DNA from: an uncultured Alphaproteobacteria bacterium
GTDB lineage: Bacteria; Pseudomonadota; Alphaproteobacteria; Paracaedibacterales; CAIULA01
Assembly: GCA_903899945.1 (NCBI GenBank)
Contig: CAIULA010000008.1
Coordinates: forward strand, 62,001 to 126,000
Reading direction: 5' to 3'
DNA: 64,000 nucleotides
Shown here: positions 47,014 to 56,449 of the stretch, one piece after another
Layout of the letters: each line of letters opens with the position of its first letter
Position numbering within the stretch: position 1 is the first letter of the stretch
Notes under the pieces: generated by a model
Told to the model about the DNA's origin: nothing
The model's input: the letters and a program-made list of their open reading frames with translations, nothing else
Databases searched by the model: none
Position numbers and translations under genes: made by a program

Positions 47014-49818
47014 TTAAACTGCCATTTGTTCAACTGCATCTTCGCAGCGCAGGCAAATACCGTTATGTTTACGAGTAGATTCTTCTGTCTGTTTTACTTC
47101 GGGTAAAACGCGCCAGCAACGAAGACATTTTTCTCCGTCTGCTAAGTTAACAACAACACCCACATCACTGACATCATCTAAGGTTACAGCGTTTGCAGGG
47201 GGTTGAGCAATAACAAGCGTTGCAGCCGAAGTAATGGCCAGTTCACAAAGGTCAATGTTTTGCAAAACAGCAGCAATTTCAGAAGGGACATATACGGCAA
47301 TGTGGGCCTGCAAGCTTGATCCGATGGTTTTAGCGGATCTTTCAATTTCTAAAGCGTTGGTCATAACACGCCTGACGCCGCGAATAATTTCCCATTGCTT
47401 TGAAAGAACGTCATTTTTCCATTCTTTAGGAAAATCGGGAAAGGTTTGCTCGTGGATACTTTCATTTTTAGACAAAGAATAAGCCTGCCAAGCTTCTTCT
47501 GCTGTAAAGCTTAAAACTGGCGCTAACCAATGAACAAGCGATATGAAAACACGATTCATAACGGTTCTGGCTGCACGGCGTTTAGATGAGTTTTCAGGGT
47601 CGCAGTAAAGACAATCTTTTCGAATATCGAAATAAAACGCTGATAAAGCAACAGAACAGAATGTATGTAAGGCTGTATAAAATGTCGGAAAGTCATATTC
47701 TTTTATGCATTTTTTATGCAGATCATCAAGCTCAGTTAATTGATGAAGAACCCATTTTTCAAGCCTTGGCATCTGCTCGTAATCTATTTCCTCTGATGTC
47801 TTGTAATCGGCAAGAGCACCTAATAAATACCGCAATGTGTTGCGAAGACGTCTATAGATATCTTCTTGATGTTTGAGAATTTCTTTACCAATGCGCAAAT
47901 CTTGTGTGTAATCAGATCCCACAATCCAAAGCCTTAGGATATCGGCACCCAGCGTATTGACTACATCTTCAGGAGAAACAACATTTCCCAAAGATTTTGA
48001 CATCTTGTACCCTTTTTCATCCAGCACAAAACCATGAGTCACCACCTGTTTATAAGGTGCTTTGCCGGTTGTGCCGCATGATTCGATTAATGATGACTGG
48101 AACCATCCGCGATGTTGGTCAGAGCCTTCGAAATAAAGGTCAGCTGGCCATTTTAATTCAGGCCTTTGCTTAAGGACGAAATACTGGCTGCAACCGCTTT
48201 CAAACCAGACATCCAAAACGTCCATGACCTTCTCATAGTCAGATGCATTATATTGGCTGCCTAAAAAGTAAGGTGTATCATGGATATGCCATGCTTCAAT
48301 ACCTTTTTCCTCAATAGCTTTGATGATGCGTTTGTTAACCTCGATATCCTTAAGCGGCTCGCCTGTTTGTTTGTGAACAAAAAGGGTTATAGGAACACCC
48401 AGAGTTCTTTGCCTTGAAATACACCAATCTGGTCTGTTTTCAACCATACTTGATATTCTGTTTTTACCTTGAGCCGGGAACCATTCAACTTCATCGATTT
48501 GATCCATCACTTTGCTTCTTAAAGCATCAATATTTATAAACCATTGAGACGTCGCCCTAAAAATAAGCGGAGCTTTTGATCTCCAGGAATGAGGGTAGCT
48601 GTGTACTAATTTACTGGCATATAAAAGTGCGGTTACTTTTTTAAGTTCATCTAATACAGATGGCGCTACTTTATACACATGTTTACCGGCAAAAAGAGGA
48701 ACATGAGCATAATAAACTCCGTCATCTTGAACAGTTGAGGGAACTTCAATGTCATGCGCTTGACCGACAGCAAAGTCCTCAACACCATGACCAGGTGCTG
48801 TATGAACAAGGCCCGTACCGCTTTCCGTTGTTACATGATCACCCGGCAAAAGGGGGACATCAAAGTCATAGCCCTGACCACGCCAAGGGTGAGCACAGAT
48901 CGTTCCTTGTAACTGATTGCCCGATAAAGTGTGAATAATGCTATGAGAGTTTATGCCAACTTTTGCGCAAAAATCACCGACAAGATCTTTGGCAAGAATT
49001 AGCTTTTGTCCCCTTGCTATCAAGTCAGTCTCTTCTTTTGTTTCAATAACGACATACTCAAATTCCGGTCCGTAAGCAATGGCCCTGTTACCGGGAAGCG
49101 TCCAAGGTGTGGTTGTCCAAATTACCATTGCAGTATCTTTAAGAGCTGGCACCGAAGCTGTTACGACATCAAATTTTACATAAATGGATTCGCTGGTATG
49201 TTCTTTGTATTCAATCTCAGCTTCGGCTAAGGCTGTTTTTTCCACAACAGACCACATAACTGGCTTTAGGCCCCTGTACAAAAGGCCATTTTCCAAAAAG
49301 GCTAAAAGCTGGCTAGCGATGTGTGCTTCGCTTTGATGGTCCATGGTGTTATAGGGATTTTGCCAATCTGCTATAATGCCCAGTCTTTGAAATTCTTCTT
49401 TTTGAGTTTCCATCCATTTTTTAGCGAAAACTCGGCATCCGGCGATAAATTCAAGGGCAGGGACGTCATCCTTTTGAATGTTTTGAGCGCGATAGGATTC
49501 TTCGATTTTCCATTCAATCGGTAAACCATGGCTGTCCCAACCCGGAACCATAGGTGCATCATAACCCATCATTTGATAGGTTTTATTCACAATGTCTTTT
49601 AAAACCTCTGACAGAGCATGGCCTATGTGGATATGACCGTTAGCATAGGGTGGACCAAAGTGTAGAACAAACTTTTCCCTTCCTTTGGATTTTGCGCGAA
49701 GCTTGTCATAAAGCTTAATATCTTTCCAGTATGCTAGAAACTCAGGTTCTCTTTTAGAAAGGCCTGCCTTCATAGAAAAGTCAGTTTTGGGCAGAAAAAC
49801 AGTATTTTTATAATCCAT
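47014..49818 (-). CDS. ileS: Isoleucyl-tRNA synthetase
   Basis: IleS charges and edits tRNA(Ile). The 934-residue class I enzyme has HIGH at 64-67 (GHIHIGHALSE), the editing domain with TTPWTLPGNRAI, KMSKSLGN, and the C-terminal zinc finger CLRCWRVLPEV with CLRCEDAV. Its bacterial zinc-containing form is the usual type in proteobacteria. It heads the ileS-hisS-prfA group and lies 139 bases from the divergent tRNA-Lys gene. Confidence 0.98.
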   Translation of the reverse strand: MDYKNTVFLPKTDFSMKAGLSKREPEFLAYWKDIKLYDKLRAKSKGREKFVLHFGPPYANGHIHIGHALSEVLKDIVNKTYQMMGYDAPMVPGWDSHGLPIEWKIEESYRAQNIQKDDVPALEFIAGCRVFAKKWMETQKEEFQRLGIIADWQNPYNTMDHQSEAHIASQLLAFLENGLLYRGLKPVMWSVVEKTALAEAEIEYKEHTSESIYVKFDVVTASVPALKDTAMVIWTTTPWTLPGNRAIAYGPEFEYVVIETKEETDLIARGQKLILAKDLVGDFCAKVGINSHSIIHTLSGNQLQGTICAHPWRGQGYDFDVPLLPGDHVTTESGTGLVHTAPGHGVEDFAVGQAHDIEVPSTVQDDGVYYAHVPLFAGKHVYKVAPSVLDELKKVTALLYASKLVHSYPHSWRSKAPLIFRATSQWFINIDALRSKVMDQIDEVEWFPAQGKNRISSMVENRPDWCISRQRTLGVPITLFVHKQTGEPLKDIEVNKRIIKAIEEKGIEAWHIHDTPYFLGSQYNASDYEKVMDVLDVWFESGCSQYFVLKQRPELKWPADLYFEGSDQHRGWFQSSLIESCGTTGKAPYKQVVTHGFVLDEKGYKMSKSLGNVVSPEDVVNTLGADILRLWIVGSDYTQDLRIGKEILKHQEDIYRRLRNTLRYLLGALADYKTSEEIDYEQMPRLEKWVLHQLTELDDLHKKCIKEYDFPTFYTALHTFCSVALSAFYFDIRKDCLYCDPENSSKRRAARTVMNRVFISLVHWLAPVLSFTAEEAWQAYSLSKNESIHEQTFPDFPKEWKNDVLSKQWEIIRGVRRVMTNALEIERSAKTIGSSLQAHIAVYVPSEIAAVLQNIDLCELAITSAATLVIAQPPANAVTLDDVSDVGVVVNLADGEKCLRCWRVLPEVKQTEESTRKHNGICLRCEDAVEQMAV

Positions 49819-49957
49819 TATTTTCAGTGATCAGAAATTTTAAAGACAGTATCATATAAAATAGCCCCAAAGTTGCCAAGAGGGAAGAAAAGTTTTTAAA
49901 AAGCTTGATAAACTATCGACAGATCAAAAAGAATGGGTTAAAAAAGAAGCTAAGCAA

Positions 49958-50033
<76 letters not shown>

Positions 50034-50082
50034 GGCAAATCAAAGGCTCATGAGATTTCTCTGTTTTTTAAAAAAATTAAGA

Positions 50083-50100
50083 GTCACCAATAGGTCACCA
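50083..50100 (+). repeat. Direct repeat GTCACCA beside the tRNA gene
   Basis: Two copies of GTCACCA lie 11 bases apart, 50 bases after the tRNA. Short direct repeats beside a tRNA 3' end are typical of integrase arm-binding sites at an attachment junction. The link is inferred from position. Confidence 0.35.
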
Positions 50101-50311
50101 CTGAGTAAATAAAACTCAACAGAAAATCGAGACTATTTGTTGTTTGTTTTTTCTGTCATTCCTCATTTCTCAATGATTCTTTGATGTTCATGATCATACT
50201 AATAAAGGGGATTCTTTCTGACAACGAGTGCTAATCCTCTCTTCCTTTCTTATTTTTTAAACAAGAAAGACGGCCACCTAATTCATCTAAAAATGCTTAT
50301 GTATAACTGAT

Positions 50312-50364
50312 ATCTGATTTTTAACTAGCAGGTCCGTAAGTTCGACCCTTCCCAACCGGCACCA
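50312..50364 (+). pseudogene. 3' half of a degenerate tRNA, Lys(TTT)-like
   Basis: The stretch carries CTGATTTTTAACTAG, like a Lys anticodon arm, then AGGTC, a T-arm-like GTAAGTTCGACCC and a 3' end AACCGGCACCA. No matching 5' half (acceptor GCCGGTT, D arm) lies upstream. The stems contain mismatches and one extra base, so it is not functional. Such 3' halves are what remains when an element has recombined into a tRNA gene. Confidence 0.5.
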
Positions 50365-50574
50365 GTAAATTAAAGGGTTTGTAGTTTTTTAGTTTTTCTT
50401 AAAATGCTCTGGGGTAGCAAAATTTAAAAATCATTCACCCTGTTACATCTTAGAAAACAACATACAATTGGTTGTGTTTACACACTTCAAAAGTTGCCAA
50501 AAACAATTTTTTAAACTTGTTCTGCGTAAAGACATGTTGTTTGCTTTGTTATCTTAATAAATTTGAGGTTTTCC

Positions 50575-52272
50575 ATGGTGATTTACTGGTTCCGTACATC
50601 TTTTGTTTCCTGGCTGTTCAGTTTGATATTAATTGCGACTTACAGCACAACAAGCATTGCTGTAGTAATTGTAGATATTGATTCCTCTCAAGAAAATATG
50701 AATTGGATTGCTAATGACTATTTTTACCCATCTGATGGTAGAGATATTAAAGCAAATCATAGCATTCGCGTAATCGCGTTTGATACTGATCAGCAAAAAA
50801 TCCAAAATATCGAATATCTTTTAGCTTCTAATACTCGTACATCATATGCAGTAAGCTTACCTTATTGCGATATTCAATATGGACCGCTTCATAATGGTCG
50901 ACTTACGCCAGTTGTTACGCCTAGGAGGGATTTTAAAGGATGGATCCGTACTTCAGGTAGATTTACATGTAACTCAGAAAGCCTTGAGAATTGGGATAAA
51001 ACTCGTCCTATGTGGTCTTTTGTAAGACAAACAGAAACACCAGCAGATTTAAATTTAGATGCAATTAGAGTTTACATTAATCGATCAGACTTAGAAGAAA
51101 ATCTAAGAAAAGAAAATCCTGGGTTAAAAAAACCTCAGTGGAAAACAGCTCATAAAAAATCTAGAGAAGTTTCTTTTTATACACATGGAAAATTTTACCA
51201 AGGAGATTGCTTTTATAAGCAAAAATCAATGTCTCAACATCCCATAAGTATTTTTTCAAAGCAAGAAACTGGACGGATTGGAGAGATTGCATGCGATTTA
51301 ACCATGATGGCTTTAGGGTTTATCAAGTTGGGTGGTAAGTATTATGGTGATTGTGGCATTGATGGGCTTTACGAAAAGGGTGATGTACTTGTTGTAGCTG
51401 AAATGAAATTTCACGGAAATCCACCTAGCCTTGATGTAATTGAAAGCAAGGATTTAGTATCGAAATTTGATATTAAAAATAAAAGAGCTTTAAATAAATT
51501 AAAAAAGAAAGAAAGCATTTATGAAAAAATTGTCAGAGCAAATTGTTCTTCTCAACTTTATCTTTTACCCTATGGCGTTTTAAATGATGGAAAATCTTAC
51601 TGCCCTATGGGAGAGACTCCTTATTCAATCCCTCATTTACAAAACCCCAATGTAAAAATTGAGGTGAAGGAAGCACACCCTACAACTCCTCTTAAATCTT
51701 TGAGCTTATCTGCTATACCTTTAACACCGGATTCAACGGAACAAGATAGGGGAATTTATTTAGCTGGTTTTTTGAGAGATTATGTCAGAGCAACTGGTTT
51801 AACTCCCCAACAGGTTCTTGCTGAAATGACGGGAGTAATTTCTGCGCCCACCTTTTTGTCAGCTGAAACGAGTGCTACAGTACAAAATTTTTCGCCAGTC
51901 AAAAGATTATCTTATGAGCATTCTGCTAGTGGTGGACATGGAACACCTTTTGCAAGCCCAGAAAAAACAGGCCATGAAAAAATTATATCTTCTCCTGATT
52001 TAGCAACAAGTTATAGAAATTTATTTGAAGATTTGCAGAAACAGGTAGAGTTGAGAGCTGGAGCTTTTGATGCACAGCTTGCTCAATTTTTAGGAACTGG
52101 CGTTACTAACTCCGGAGTAAAAAAAATTCGACTAGGCTATAAAGCACCAAAAGTCTTAGCTGACATACATAAAAAATTGTCAGAGCAAGAACCTTTTGAG
52201 CAGCTTCTTTCAAGATTTTCTATGACAGAATCCAAAAAGACAGAGTATAGATCGCTTTTTAGATTTGCGTAG
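50575..52272 (+). CDS. Exported protein with a PD-(D/E)XK nuclease-like core
   Basis: The 565-residue protein starts at an ATG six bases after GAGG. It has a signal peptide (about residues 1-29). Around residues 233-278 it reads GRIGEIACDLTMMALGF, CGIDGLYEKGD and VVAEMKFHG. The acidic residues E237, D263 and E276 with K278 have the order of the PD-(D/E)XK nuclease active site of the Mrr/restriction type. The last third is Ser/Thr/Pro-rich and then helical. No family name is given. An exported nuclease suggests a toxin or host-directed effector. It is the first gene of the accessory region. Confidence 0.65.
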   Translation: MVIYWFRTSFVSWLFSLILIATYSTTSIAVVIVDIDSSQENMNWIANDYFYPSDGRDIKANHSIRVIAFDTDQQKIQNIEYLLASNTRTSYAVSLPYCDIQYGPLHNGRLTPVVTPRRDFKGWIRTSGRFTCNSESLENWDKTRPMWSFVRQTETPADLNLDAIRVYINRSDLEENLRKENPGLKKPQWKTAHKKSREVSFYTHGKFYQGDCFYKQKSMSQHPISIFSKQETGRIGEIACDLTMMALGFIKLGGKYYGDCGIDGLYEKGDVLVVAEMKFHGNPPSLDVIESKDLVSKFDIKNKRALNKLKKKESIYEKIVRANCSSQLYLLPYGVLNDGKSYCPMGETPYSIPHLQNPNVKIEVKEAHPTTPLKSLSLSAIPLTPDSTEQDRGIYLAGFLRDYVRATGLTPQQVLAEMTGVISAPTFLSAETSATVQNFSPVKRLSYEHSASGGHGTPFASPEKTGHEKIISSPDLATSYRNLFEDLQKQVELRAGAFDAQLAQFLGTGVTNSGVKKIRLGYKAPKVLADIHKKLSEQEPFEQLLSRFSMTESKKTEYRSLFRFA

Positions 52273-52302
52273 AGGCTGTAACTATGATGGAGCTTTGATT
52301 AA

Positions 52303-52515
52303 TTAGAATTCGCAAAAAAACTGTTTGATGACTATAATAATATTACTTTGTTTATTAAATTAACTATAACTCTCTCAGGGTGTGATGATACAAACGAAAA
52401 AATTTTAAAAGAGCTTAAGGAGATTAATGATAGACATTCTCACCAATATAAAATGCAACAATGGCTTTGTTGCAATCCAGAAACAGTTATCTTCATTTAC
52501 AATGAGTACGAGTGA
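52303..52515 (+). pseudogene. Probable gene remnant without a proper start
   Basis: A frame of 70 codons, from LEFAKKLFDDYNN to FIYNEYE, has protein-like composition (KILKELKEINDRHSHQ) but no ATG at its start; only a TTG is possible. It looks like the C-terminal end of a lost gene. The nearby GCAACAA/TTGTTGC palindrome resembles an insertion-sequence end but no transposase follows. Confidence 0.3.
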
Positions 52516-53106
52516 TATCTACCTATAACTTTATTGATGACAATTATTAGTTTGTCTGGATTTCTGTTACGACCATTAGAAATGGCGATGCACTTTTTTA
52601 TGGAATAAAGTCCTCAACTGTATTCCCCTGGATCTTAAAGTCAAGCTACAGGGTCCATCAGGCAATCAGCAAAGCTTAAAATTCATCTAATATAGACTTT
52701 AGATCTCCTTTTTCAATTTGTCATTGCGTGTCACATGCATTAACGAATTCCTAGCGAAAAAACAAAGCCGTCAAAATAGAATGATTCAAGAACAACTGGC
52801 ATGCCAAGATGCTGATCGGCGTTCCTTTCTTGAATCTTAATGACGTCCTAGCTACACAAGAAAATCGTTTGATGATTTATTACTTAAAGATCTAGTTTAC
52901 AGTTCAAGTCATAGCACTCTTTACTCTGTGAACACTTATCTTAATATTCAAAAAAGAAAGCCATCATGATTAAAAATTTTTCCGGATATTACAATGCTAA
53001 TCTCTCATCAACGATGGAGTAGAAGCACCTAAAATCCAACAAATAAAGAATCACCTTGTGATTGTGACAGGCAAATCCACATACATAGAGAAAGGAAAAC
53101 TATACT
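52516..53106. other. Non-coding stretch in the accessory region
   Basis: Nearly 600 bases without a gene. One 44-codon open frame (ending QEQLACQDADRRSFLES) may be another remnant but has no start. Nothing else was recognised. Confidence 0.4.
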
Positions 53107-53817
53107 ATGGCCGAACCCGCACCAGTCCCTAAGCAAGGAAATCATGTATTCGCGTCCGTGCACGACTTGCTCCAAAAGATTCTTAACCTCTTGGACCGAA
53201 TAATTGGTGACGTTTACAAGTATTTAGCAAGTGGACAAAAATCGGCAGTCAACCCCCAGTTTGAACAATACAAGCAAGCAAGGGTCAAGCTGAAGACTAT
53301 GATGGCAAGTTTGGAAAGTCATCACAATGGTCAGTGGGGCTCACAACAACTCAAACACACTGACGCTGATACCGAACCCCTTAAAGACCAGTCCAACCCC
53401 ATCGACCAATTCGGTACTCAAGTGATGCAACCTTACCTGTTAAGACTAGAAAGATATCTCACACACCGAGTGTCAATCAAACACCATGCAGATAGAGGTG
53501 ATAATGCAAATCATCATGCTAATTGTAAGTTCGACGGTAAGGGTGCGGACTGTTTAGGTATCCTATATGAGGCTCAGTATAGAGCCGAAAAAGCGGCCCT
53601 TTTCAATGGAATTATAGGGCATGGTTACGATCAAATCGCCCTGGAGCGTATCCAAAATCATGCTCGTAATCTAGATGCTAAAAACGTACTGTCCCTTCAA
53701 GTTAAAGCTCACGAGCAGTGGGTCGAAGCTTGGGAAGGCTTGATCAACCGGGCGGTCGTCGTGATTGATGCAGCAGTAGACTCAGCCATAACACTCTATG
53801 ACGAAATGATGAAATGA
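53107..53817 (+). CDS. Unknown helical protein with unusual codon use
   Basis: The 236-residue protein starts after GAAAGGAAAAC. It is mainly helical with no signal peptide, and rich in His, Gln and Asp. A central loop NHHANCKFDGKGADC holds two Cys and several His. No family is recognised. Its codons use C and G at third positions more than neighbouring genes, and it is flanked on both sides by long non-coding DNA, so it was probably acquired separately. Confidence 0.65.
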   Translation: MAEPAPVPKQGNHVFASVHDLLQKILNLLDRIIGDVYKYLASGQKSAVNPQFEQYKQARVKLKTMMASLESHHNGQWGSQQLKHTDADTEPLKDQSNPIDQFGTQVMQPYLLRLERYLTHRVSIKHHADRGDNANHHANCKFDGKGADCLGILYEAQYRAEKAALFNGIIGHGYDQIALERIQNHARNLDAKNVLSLQVKAHEQWVEAWEGLINRAVVVIDAAVDSAITLYDEMMK

Positions 53818-54245
53818 TGAAGTTCTAGACTGAAACGAGACGATTGGTGAGTCAGAGCAAGAATTATCGCTAGATGGGCTCACACTCGTTTCAGAACTGT
53901 AATCTTGTTCCTGAAAACGGCTGATAAAATCGTGAATTAGACCTATGCCATCTCATGAATTGAAAAGGGGGGACTTAGACTTGCAGATCAGCTGAACAGG
54001 CCCCTAGTTACAACCGCAACAGAAGCGTTGACGCGGTCGGTCGGTTTGTGATGGATTATTTGCTTTATGTCTTCGGCTTGTTGCTACCTTTATGCAAGCC
54101 ATTCGCTTTAATTTGAATATGTAAACACTCTCCTCGATTTTTCCTAATATTTCTATCAATGAATAACGTACGATTTATTGTTTTATTTCTCCCCTGTTTA
54201 GTATTACCATGAAAAGAAATGGATACTGACTAACAGGAGTTTGAT
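53818..54245. other. Non-coding stretch of about 430 bases
   Basis: No gene or clear repeat was recognised. The right part is AT-rich and ends with the AGGAG of the next gene, so it probably contains that gene's promoter. Confidence 0.4.
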
Positions 54246-54689
54246 ATGAGCCGAGGTAGGAAAGACGATATGCGAGGCCCTTCTACACCACACCTTGTTG
54301 GAGGAAGAAGCGGGAGAAGTCCTTATATAGAGCCAGGTTATAAAGAATGTCATTCTAGAGGTGAGGAAATAGGAAAAGGCGGAAAATCTAAACCTTCCTG
54401 GGAAGATTTTTTACGTTCTTCCACTTCTTCTGGAATAAGTGAACCAAGAATTGCACTCTCATCTATGTCGGAAAGAGAAAGGAGAGAAAAAAGAGCGGAA
54501 CGTTTTGGTATTCATTCATCCTCCTCATCTTCATCTAGAACTAGGGACAGAAGTCGAAGTCGAGATCGTGATATCAGCTCTTCATCTAGGGCAAGATTTC
54601 CTTCTCCAGATTTAAGAGAAGTCATAGCACCTCACTTTATTTCAAACCATCTTCATAGAACTGAAAGTCCTACTCCTTTAGCTACATGA
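54246..54689 (+). CDS. Disordered protein with an RS-domain-like segment
   Basis: The 147-residue protein starts six bases after a perfect AGGAG. It is low in hydrophobic residues and appears disordered throughout. Residues 91-119 consist of a run of seven Ser followed by RTRDRSRSRDRD, four more Ser and ARFPSP, which is the composition of arginine/serine (RS) domains of eukaryotic splicing factors. A second charged segment, SERERREKRAERFG, precedes it. It has no signal peptide, so delivery to a host would need a specialised system. A prokaryotic role such as RNA or DNA binding is also possible. Confidence 0.6.
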   Translation: MSRGRKDDMRGPSTPHLVGGRSGRSPYIEPGYKECHSRGEEIGKGGKSKPSWEDFLRSSTSSGISEPRIALSSMSERERREKRAERFGIHSSSSSSSRTRDRSRSRDRDISSSSRARFPSPDLREVIAPHFISNHLHRTESPTPLAT

Positions 54690-54728
54690 GCCGAAGAAAC
54701 AGCGATCAGAAGGGGCAGTGCAAATACA

Positions 54729-55001
54729 ATGATCAGTTTAAATCATGAAGGAAGAAAACAACTTTATGAAAAATTAAATAGACCGACTGTTCAATCCATT
54801 TTTAAAGATAGAGATGTTGGAAAAAGGCAAATTGCATTAAGTCCTATAAGAAGTTCGGGAATAACTATGGATAAGCATGGAAGAACACTAGATGATAAAA
54901 GTACGCTAAAAGATCGTAGGATAAGTGTTAGAGGATATGGAAATCCTAGAAGCACTGGAAAAGCTACGGTTGATCATTTAGAAACCTATGAATCCGATTG
55001 A
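54729..55001 (+). CDS. Small basic protein of unknown function
   Basis: The 90-residue protein lies 39 bases after the RS-like gene and overlaps the next frame by 14 bases. It is hydrophilic and basic, with Arg/Lys-rich stretches such as KDRDVGKRQIALSPIRSSG and TLKDRRISVRGYGNPRSTGK. No membrane segment or family is recognised. Similar composition and spacing suggest that it works with, or is expressed with, the RS-like protein. Confidence 0.5.
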   Translation: MISLNHEGRKQLYEKLNRPTVQSIFKDRDVGKRQIALSPIRSSGITMDKHGRTLDDKSTLKDRRISVRGYGNPRSTGKATVDHLETYESD

Positions 55002-55287
55002 TCTTCTTGCTTTGGTTTTTTCTTTTTCTTCACATGCACACTTTATGAAGGCATTTGGAATTTTGCGAGATAACGAATCGAATGTTAGAAGTCGGCTTTG
55101 TGTTCGTTCCCGTGCCAAAGCCATCGCAGCAGGAAAAAAACCGGGAGCAAAAAAGGCTATAGGCCCCGAGCAAGAAAAACGTATTCATGAATTACTGGAG
55201 AAAGATCTATCTTTCAAAGAAATCAGTGAATTGATAGGAGTCGATATCAAAACTTTCTACTGGTGGCGCAAGAAAAATAACATGTAA
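54988..55287 (+). CDS. C-terminal remnant of a serine recombinase (resolvase HTH tail)
   Basis: The 99-residue frame ends with a helix-turn-helix: GPEQEKRIHELLEKDLSFKE, then ISELIGVDIKTFYWWRKK, after RSRAKAIAAGKKPGAKKAI. This is the pattern of the DNA-binding tail of resolvases and invertases, including the linker that follows the catalytic domain. The catalytic N-terminal domain with the active serine is missing, and the first 30 residues fit the end of that domain poorly. It is probably a truncated recombinase, though a small DNA-binding protein cannot be excluded. Confidence 0.5.
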   Translation: MNPIDLLALVFSFSSHAHFMKAFGILRDNESNVRSRLCVRSRAKAIAAGKKPGAKKAIGPEQEKRIHELLEKDLSFKEISELIGVDIKTFYWWRKKNNM

Positions 55288-55466
55288 ATTATTCACTTAA
55301 TTTCCCTTTTCAATATCTGATGCTATCAATTTGAGTATTCTTTACCATATTCGTTGAACCTAAGCCGTCTATACAATACAGAATTTAAATAATCTTATAA
55401 TATAAATATTATTTTCTCAGACCTAAAAATATATTGTAGATTTTTTATCGTCTTAAATCTAAATAG

Positions 55467-55691
55467 TTATCTAAAAATATCCCGTAATTCTTTCAAGATA
55501 GCGGCGCCTTTTTCTCGTTGCTCGGTGGTTTCAAAAACATTGTAGAAGGTGCCGGTATAATCATGGTTAATAACTAACCCAAGTCTTATAACTGAATTAG
55601 TCAATCCTTCTTCTTCAATTTTAGCAAAGGTACTTTTGTAAGGTTCACCGCCGGGATTAAACGTATGATGGAATATAGATTCTGCTACCAC
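55467..55691 (-). CDS. Small hypothetical protein, perhaps a truncated gene
   Basis: From a GTG at 55691 the frame encodes 74 residues ending EKGAAILKELRDIFR. The same frame stays open upstream to 55820 with protein-like sequence (IQNSAVSRSLHLAPTTCRDS) but no ATG. The N-terminal start may have been lost, leaving a pseudogene of about 117 codons. No family is recognised. Confidence 0.35.
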   Translation of the reverse strand: MVAESIFHHTFNPGGEPYKSTFAKIEEEGLTNSVIRLGLVINHDYTGTFYNVFETTEQREKGAAILKELRDIFR

Positions 55692-55924
55692 ATTTATATA
55701 AGCCCAAGATAAGTTTATATGGGTAGAATAGTTAAAATTAGAATCTCGACATGTTGTTGGGGCTAAATGAAGAGATCTTGATACCGCCGAATTCTGGATA
55801 TGTAAAAAAATGGGAAGTTTTTATTTATTTTGTTTGAGAAAACTCAAGATAATATCAACTTGATTTACTTAAACGAATGAGTACAGTATCGGACCTGTAT
55901 TTGGTAGTATCGTTTGGGTAAAAA

Positions 55925-56440
55925 ATGTTTAACTATAAAAAATGTATACAATTTCTCTTTGTTTTTCTTTTTGTTTCATCCTGTTTTTCTGCTGAGGATT
56001 ATTATGAATTACAAGGTAAGAGAACAGTTGCTGGATTTGAAAGATACTTGGATTCTCTTCCAGTTTCAGATGGTGTCGTACTACATGAAGAAGCTAAAAG
56101 ATTGCTGACTAAACACTTCAAATCAGAAACTTCAAAAAAGCAGAAAAGAATGGTAGGTGCTTTGACGACCTCTCATGCTTCATTTGACGAAAGTAAAGTT
56201 GCGTTAAGAAATAAATGGGCTGAAATGTATGAAAAAGATCATTGGCCTCAATTTGATCATCAAAACAAACATGCCCACCACATTATCCCGCAAATATATG
56301 GTGGACCTAACAAATGGTGGAATTTATGGCCATTAACTCCTAAGCAGCATTCCGATGTTCATTGTAATGAGGATGGTGAAGGTTTTATTTTATTTCCTTC
56401 AGCATGCGGAGGAAGAGCACAAGTTACTTATCAGGGCTAG
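55925..56440 (+). CDS. Exported HNH-type nuclease candidate
   Basis: The 171-residue protein has a signal peptide (about residues 1-22, with a Cys in SSCFSA that might be a lipobox). The C-terminal half carries an HNH/WHH-like site: HAHHIIPQIYGGPNKWWNL followed by PLTPKQHSDVH, with H119, N133 and H142 in the expected order. Such domains are common warheads of polymorphic toxins. A lone exported HNH nuclease would act outside the cell or in the host. The end of the gene touches the IS982 remnant. Confidence 0.65.
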   Translation: MFNYKKCIQFLFVFLFVSSCFSAEDYYELQGKRTVAGFERYLDSLPVSDGVVLHEEAKRLLTKHFKSETSKKQKRMVGALTTSHASFDESKVALRNKWAEMYEKDHWPQFDHQNKHAHHIIPQIYGGPNKWWNLWPLTPKQHSDVHCNEDGEGFILFPSACGGRAQVTYQG

Positions 56441-56449
56441 GATTTTGAG

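Noticed and set aside
50312-50364. Functional second tRNA or the 3' end of tmRNA
   Set aside because: No 5' half with matching acceptor or D arm exists upstream, and the stems have mismatches and an extra base.
52450-52480. Insertion-sequence end (GGCTTTGTTGC palindrome)
   Set aside because: Only a short palindrome is present; no transposase or partner inverted repeat lies nearby.
55600-55670. TssC fragment, because of NPGGEPYKS
   Set aside because: Only the PGGEP core matches TssC; flanking residues do not fit, and no other TssC motif is present.
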